This document shows positions 12,004-13,401 of a stretch of 13,401 nucleotides of DNA, in pieces; the first letter of the stretch is position 1; every line of letters begins with the position of its first letter. The notes beneath the pieces were generated by a model. It worked only from the letters and a program-made list of their open reading frames with translations. It had not been told where the DNA came from and made no database searches. The translations under genes and the position numbers were made by a program. The DNA comes from Acidobacteriota bacterium (GTDB lineage Bacteria; Acidobacteriota; UBA6911; RPQK01). Where the stretch lies: the NCBI GenBank assembly GCA_003819755.1, contig RPQK01000113.1, positions 1 through 13,401 on the forward strand. Reading direction: 5' to 3'.

Positions 12004-13269
12004 ATGAAGCTGGTACTCGTTGGCTTAAATCACAGAACGGCGCCCGTTGAGGTGCGGGAGCGTCTGAACTTCACGGAAAACCGACTCCCGGAGGCGCTGT
12101 CCGCACTGAGGCAGGATTTCGGTTGTGAGGAAGCGCTGATTCTGTCGACCTGTAACCGGGTCGAGGTCGTGGCCCACCCGGAAGACGGGTGTCTCCGAAC
12201 AGATCGGATCAAGCAGTTCCTCTACGACTTCCACAACCTGCAGCCACCCTGCCTGGAGCCATACCTGTACAGCCTCACTGATCGCGAAACGGTGCGCCAT
12301 GTTTTCCGGGTGGCGAGCAGCCTCGATTCCATGGTCATCGGCGAATCTCAGATTCTCGGGCAGATGAAACGGGCGTACGCCGCCGCCAGCGGGGCGGGCA
12401 GTTCCGGGGTTTTCATCAACAGCCTCATGCATCGCGCGTTCCACGTCGCCAAGAGGGTTAGAACAGAGACGAGGATCAGCAGCTCCGCCGTTTCGGTCAG
12501 CTATGTCGCCGTGGAGCTTGCGAAAAAGATCCTGGGCGAGCTGTCCAACCGCTCGATCCTCATCATTGGCGCCGGGAAGATGAGCGAACTGGCCGCCCGC
12601 AATCTGGTCAAGTTCGGGATTTCCCACGTCTTTGTCACTAACCGGACCGCGGCCCGCGCGGAGGAAATGGCCGAGCGTTTCAATGGAACGGCCGTGCCTT
12701 TCGAGGATCTGTTATCAAACCTCGTTCCAGTCGACATCGCCATCGTTTCAACCGGAGCGGACAGTTACGTCCTGAGAAAGCCTGAAATGCAGCGGGTTAT
12801 CCGCGAACGACGGTACCGCCCGTTGTTTCTGATCGACATCTCGGTGCCCCGGAACGTGGACCCCGCCATCAACGACCTGGAGGAGATCTTCCTATATGAC
12901 ATTGACGATATGCAGGCGGTCATCCAGGCGAACATCGAGGAGCGTCACAAAGAAGCGCAATCGGCAGAGGCCATCATAGCCGAAGAGCTGGAGGCCTATG
13001 CCCATAGGGCAGCAACCAGACAGGCGGGCAGCCTGATCAGCGCGCTCCGAGGTCGCGTGGAGCAAATCTGCCTGACCGAGCTGGAAAGGAACCGCAATGT
13101 GATGACTCCGGACGAATACGAGCGGACGGAGAGGATGTTACGGACGACCGCTCACCGCCTGGCCCATCCCTTCATACAGCACTTGAAGAACCCTGACGGC
13201 AACTTGAGCCGCTATGAGCATGAAGTCGAGCTCATAAAGAAGATGTTTCGAATCGAAGAAAAGGAATGA
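12004..13269 (+). CDS. hemA: Glutamyl-tRNA reductase
   Basis: 421 residues, normal length. It reduces glutamyl-tRNA(Glu) to glutamate-1-semialdehyde with NADPH, the first committed step of the C5 route to heme. The N-terminal signature is VGLNHRTAPVEVRERL (6-21). The catalytic cysteine is C50 in LSTCNRVEV, and H99 in RHVFRVASSLDSMVIGESQILGQ; both match the positions known for this family. The NADPH-binding loop is LIIGAGKMSELAARNL (186-201). A C-terminal helical dimerisation region follows from about 310. ATG 12004 lies 13 bp after the upstream gene with only a weak AAAGA before it. The stop codon overlaps the hemC start (ATGA). Reverse-strand frames here are shadows. Confidence 0.97.
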   Translation: MKLVLVGLNHRTAPVEVRERLNFTENRLPEALSALRQDFGCEEALILSTCNRVEVVAHPEDGCLRTDRIKQFLYDFHNLQPPCLEPYLYSLTDRETVRHVFRVASSLDSMVIGESQILGQMKRAYAAASGAGSSGVFINSLMHRAFHVAKRVRTETRISSSAVSVSYVAVELAKKILGELSNRSILIIGAGKMSELAARNLVKFGISHVFVTNRTAARAEEMAERFNGTAVPFEDLLSNLVPVDIAIVSTGADSYVLRKPEMQRVIRERRYRPLFLIDISVPRNVDPAINDLEEIFLYDIDDMQAVIQANIEERHKEAQSAEAIIAEELEAYAHRAATRQAGSLISALRGRVEQICLTELERNRNVMTPDEYERTERMLRTTAHRLAHPFIQHLKNPDGNLSRYEHEVELIKKMFRIEEKE

Positions 13270-13401
13270 AACCGCTCATCATCGGTTCCCGTGGAAGTCG
13301 ACTGGCCCTCTGGCAGTCCAACTTCATCAAAGAGGAGATTCAGAGAGCCAACCCCGAGGTGCGTGTCGAAATCGCCGTGATCAAGACGACCGGCGACAAG
13401 A
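13266..13401 (+). CDS. hemC: Porphobilinogen deaminase (hydroxymethylbilane synthase), N-terminal part
   Basis: The first 45 residues before the window edge read MKPLIIGSRGSRLALWQSNF, then IKEEIQRANP, ending IKTTGDK. The IGSRxSxLALWQ start and the TTGDK motif are the standard N-terminal signature of HemC, which polymerises four porphobilinogens. The ATG overlaps the hemA stop by four bases (ATGA), with AAAAGGA just upstream, so translation is coupled. Confidence 0.95.
   Translation, partial: MKPLIIGSRGSRLALWQSNFIKEEIQRANPEVRVEIAVIKTTGDK

Overview
The window looks like a chromosomal core-gene segment from an acidobacterium (phylum Acidobacteriota). It is moderately GC-rich and tightly packed. 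The best taxonomic hint is the secreted protein at 3643-4686, which has the layout of the 'VWFA-related Acidobacterial domain' family. The gene content (a site-2 protease-trpS-scpA-scpB-rluB-ribE string beside a ccsA/hemX-hemA-hemC string) fits that placement. The assignment is inference from protein features; there is no rRNA in the window. I saw no tRNA, rRNA, CRISPR array, insertion sequence or phage gene, and no gene-free stretch longer than 300 bases.

Layout from left to right. (1) 1-2533, minus: the N-terminal 844 residues of a large secreted protein with two ~225-residue tandem modules and carboxypeptidase-regulatory-like domains; its C-terminus is outside the window. (2) 2615-3436, minus: larE, a sulfur transferase for the nickel-pincer cofactor. 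(3) 3643-4686, plus: a secreted VWA-like protein. (4) 4751-10960, minus: ribBA, then the probable operon transcribed as M50 protease-trpS-scpA-scpB-rluB-ribE, which joins membrane proteolysis, tryptophan charging, chromosome condensation (ScpAB), rRNA pseudouridylation and riboflavin synthesis. (5) 11190-13401, plus: a ccsA/hemX-type membrane protein, hemA and the start of hemC, a classical tetrapyrrole operon with short or overlapping junctions.

The most striking feature is outside the genes. Each of the six gene junctions with real intergenic space carries a long hairpin whose arms are tandem 9-bp units (once 7-bp). The six tight junctions (11-13 bp gaps, abutting or overlapping) carry none. 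Three hairpins share the unit AAGGACCTC; the others use GTGAATCCT, AAGGGACAC/G and AGCTGAC. They sit in divergent, convergent and co-directional gaps alike, so they are not simply terminators. One runs into the 3' end of scpB and encodes a TQG/TEG repeat tail. Another forms a canonical four-tract G-quadruplex motif in a divergent promoter region.

Other points to re-examine: riboflavin synthase is fused in frame to a membrane anchor and an extra domain; the GTP cyclohydrolase II half of RibBA has lost its zinc cysteines and catalytic loop; TrpRS carries a four-cysteine iron-sulfur motif; and the four best promoters share TGCTAnnAT, in three of them placed so that the transcript should start at or within two bases of the start codon (leaderless or nearly so).
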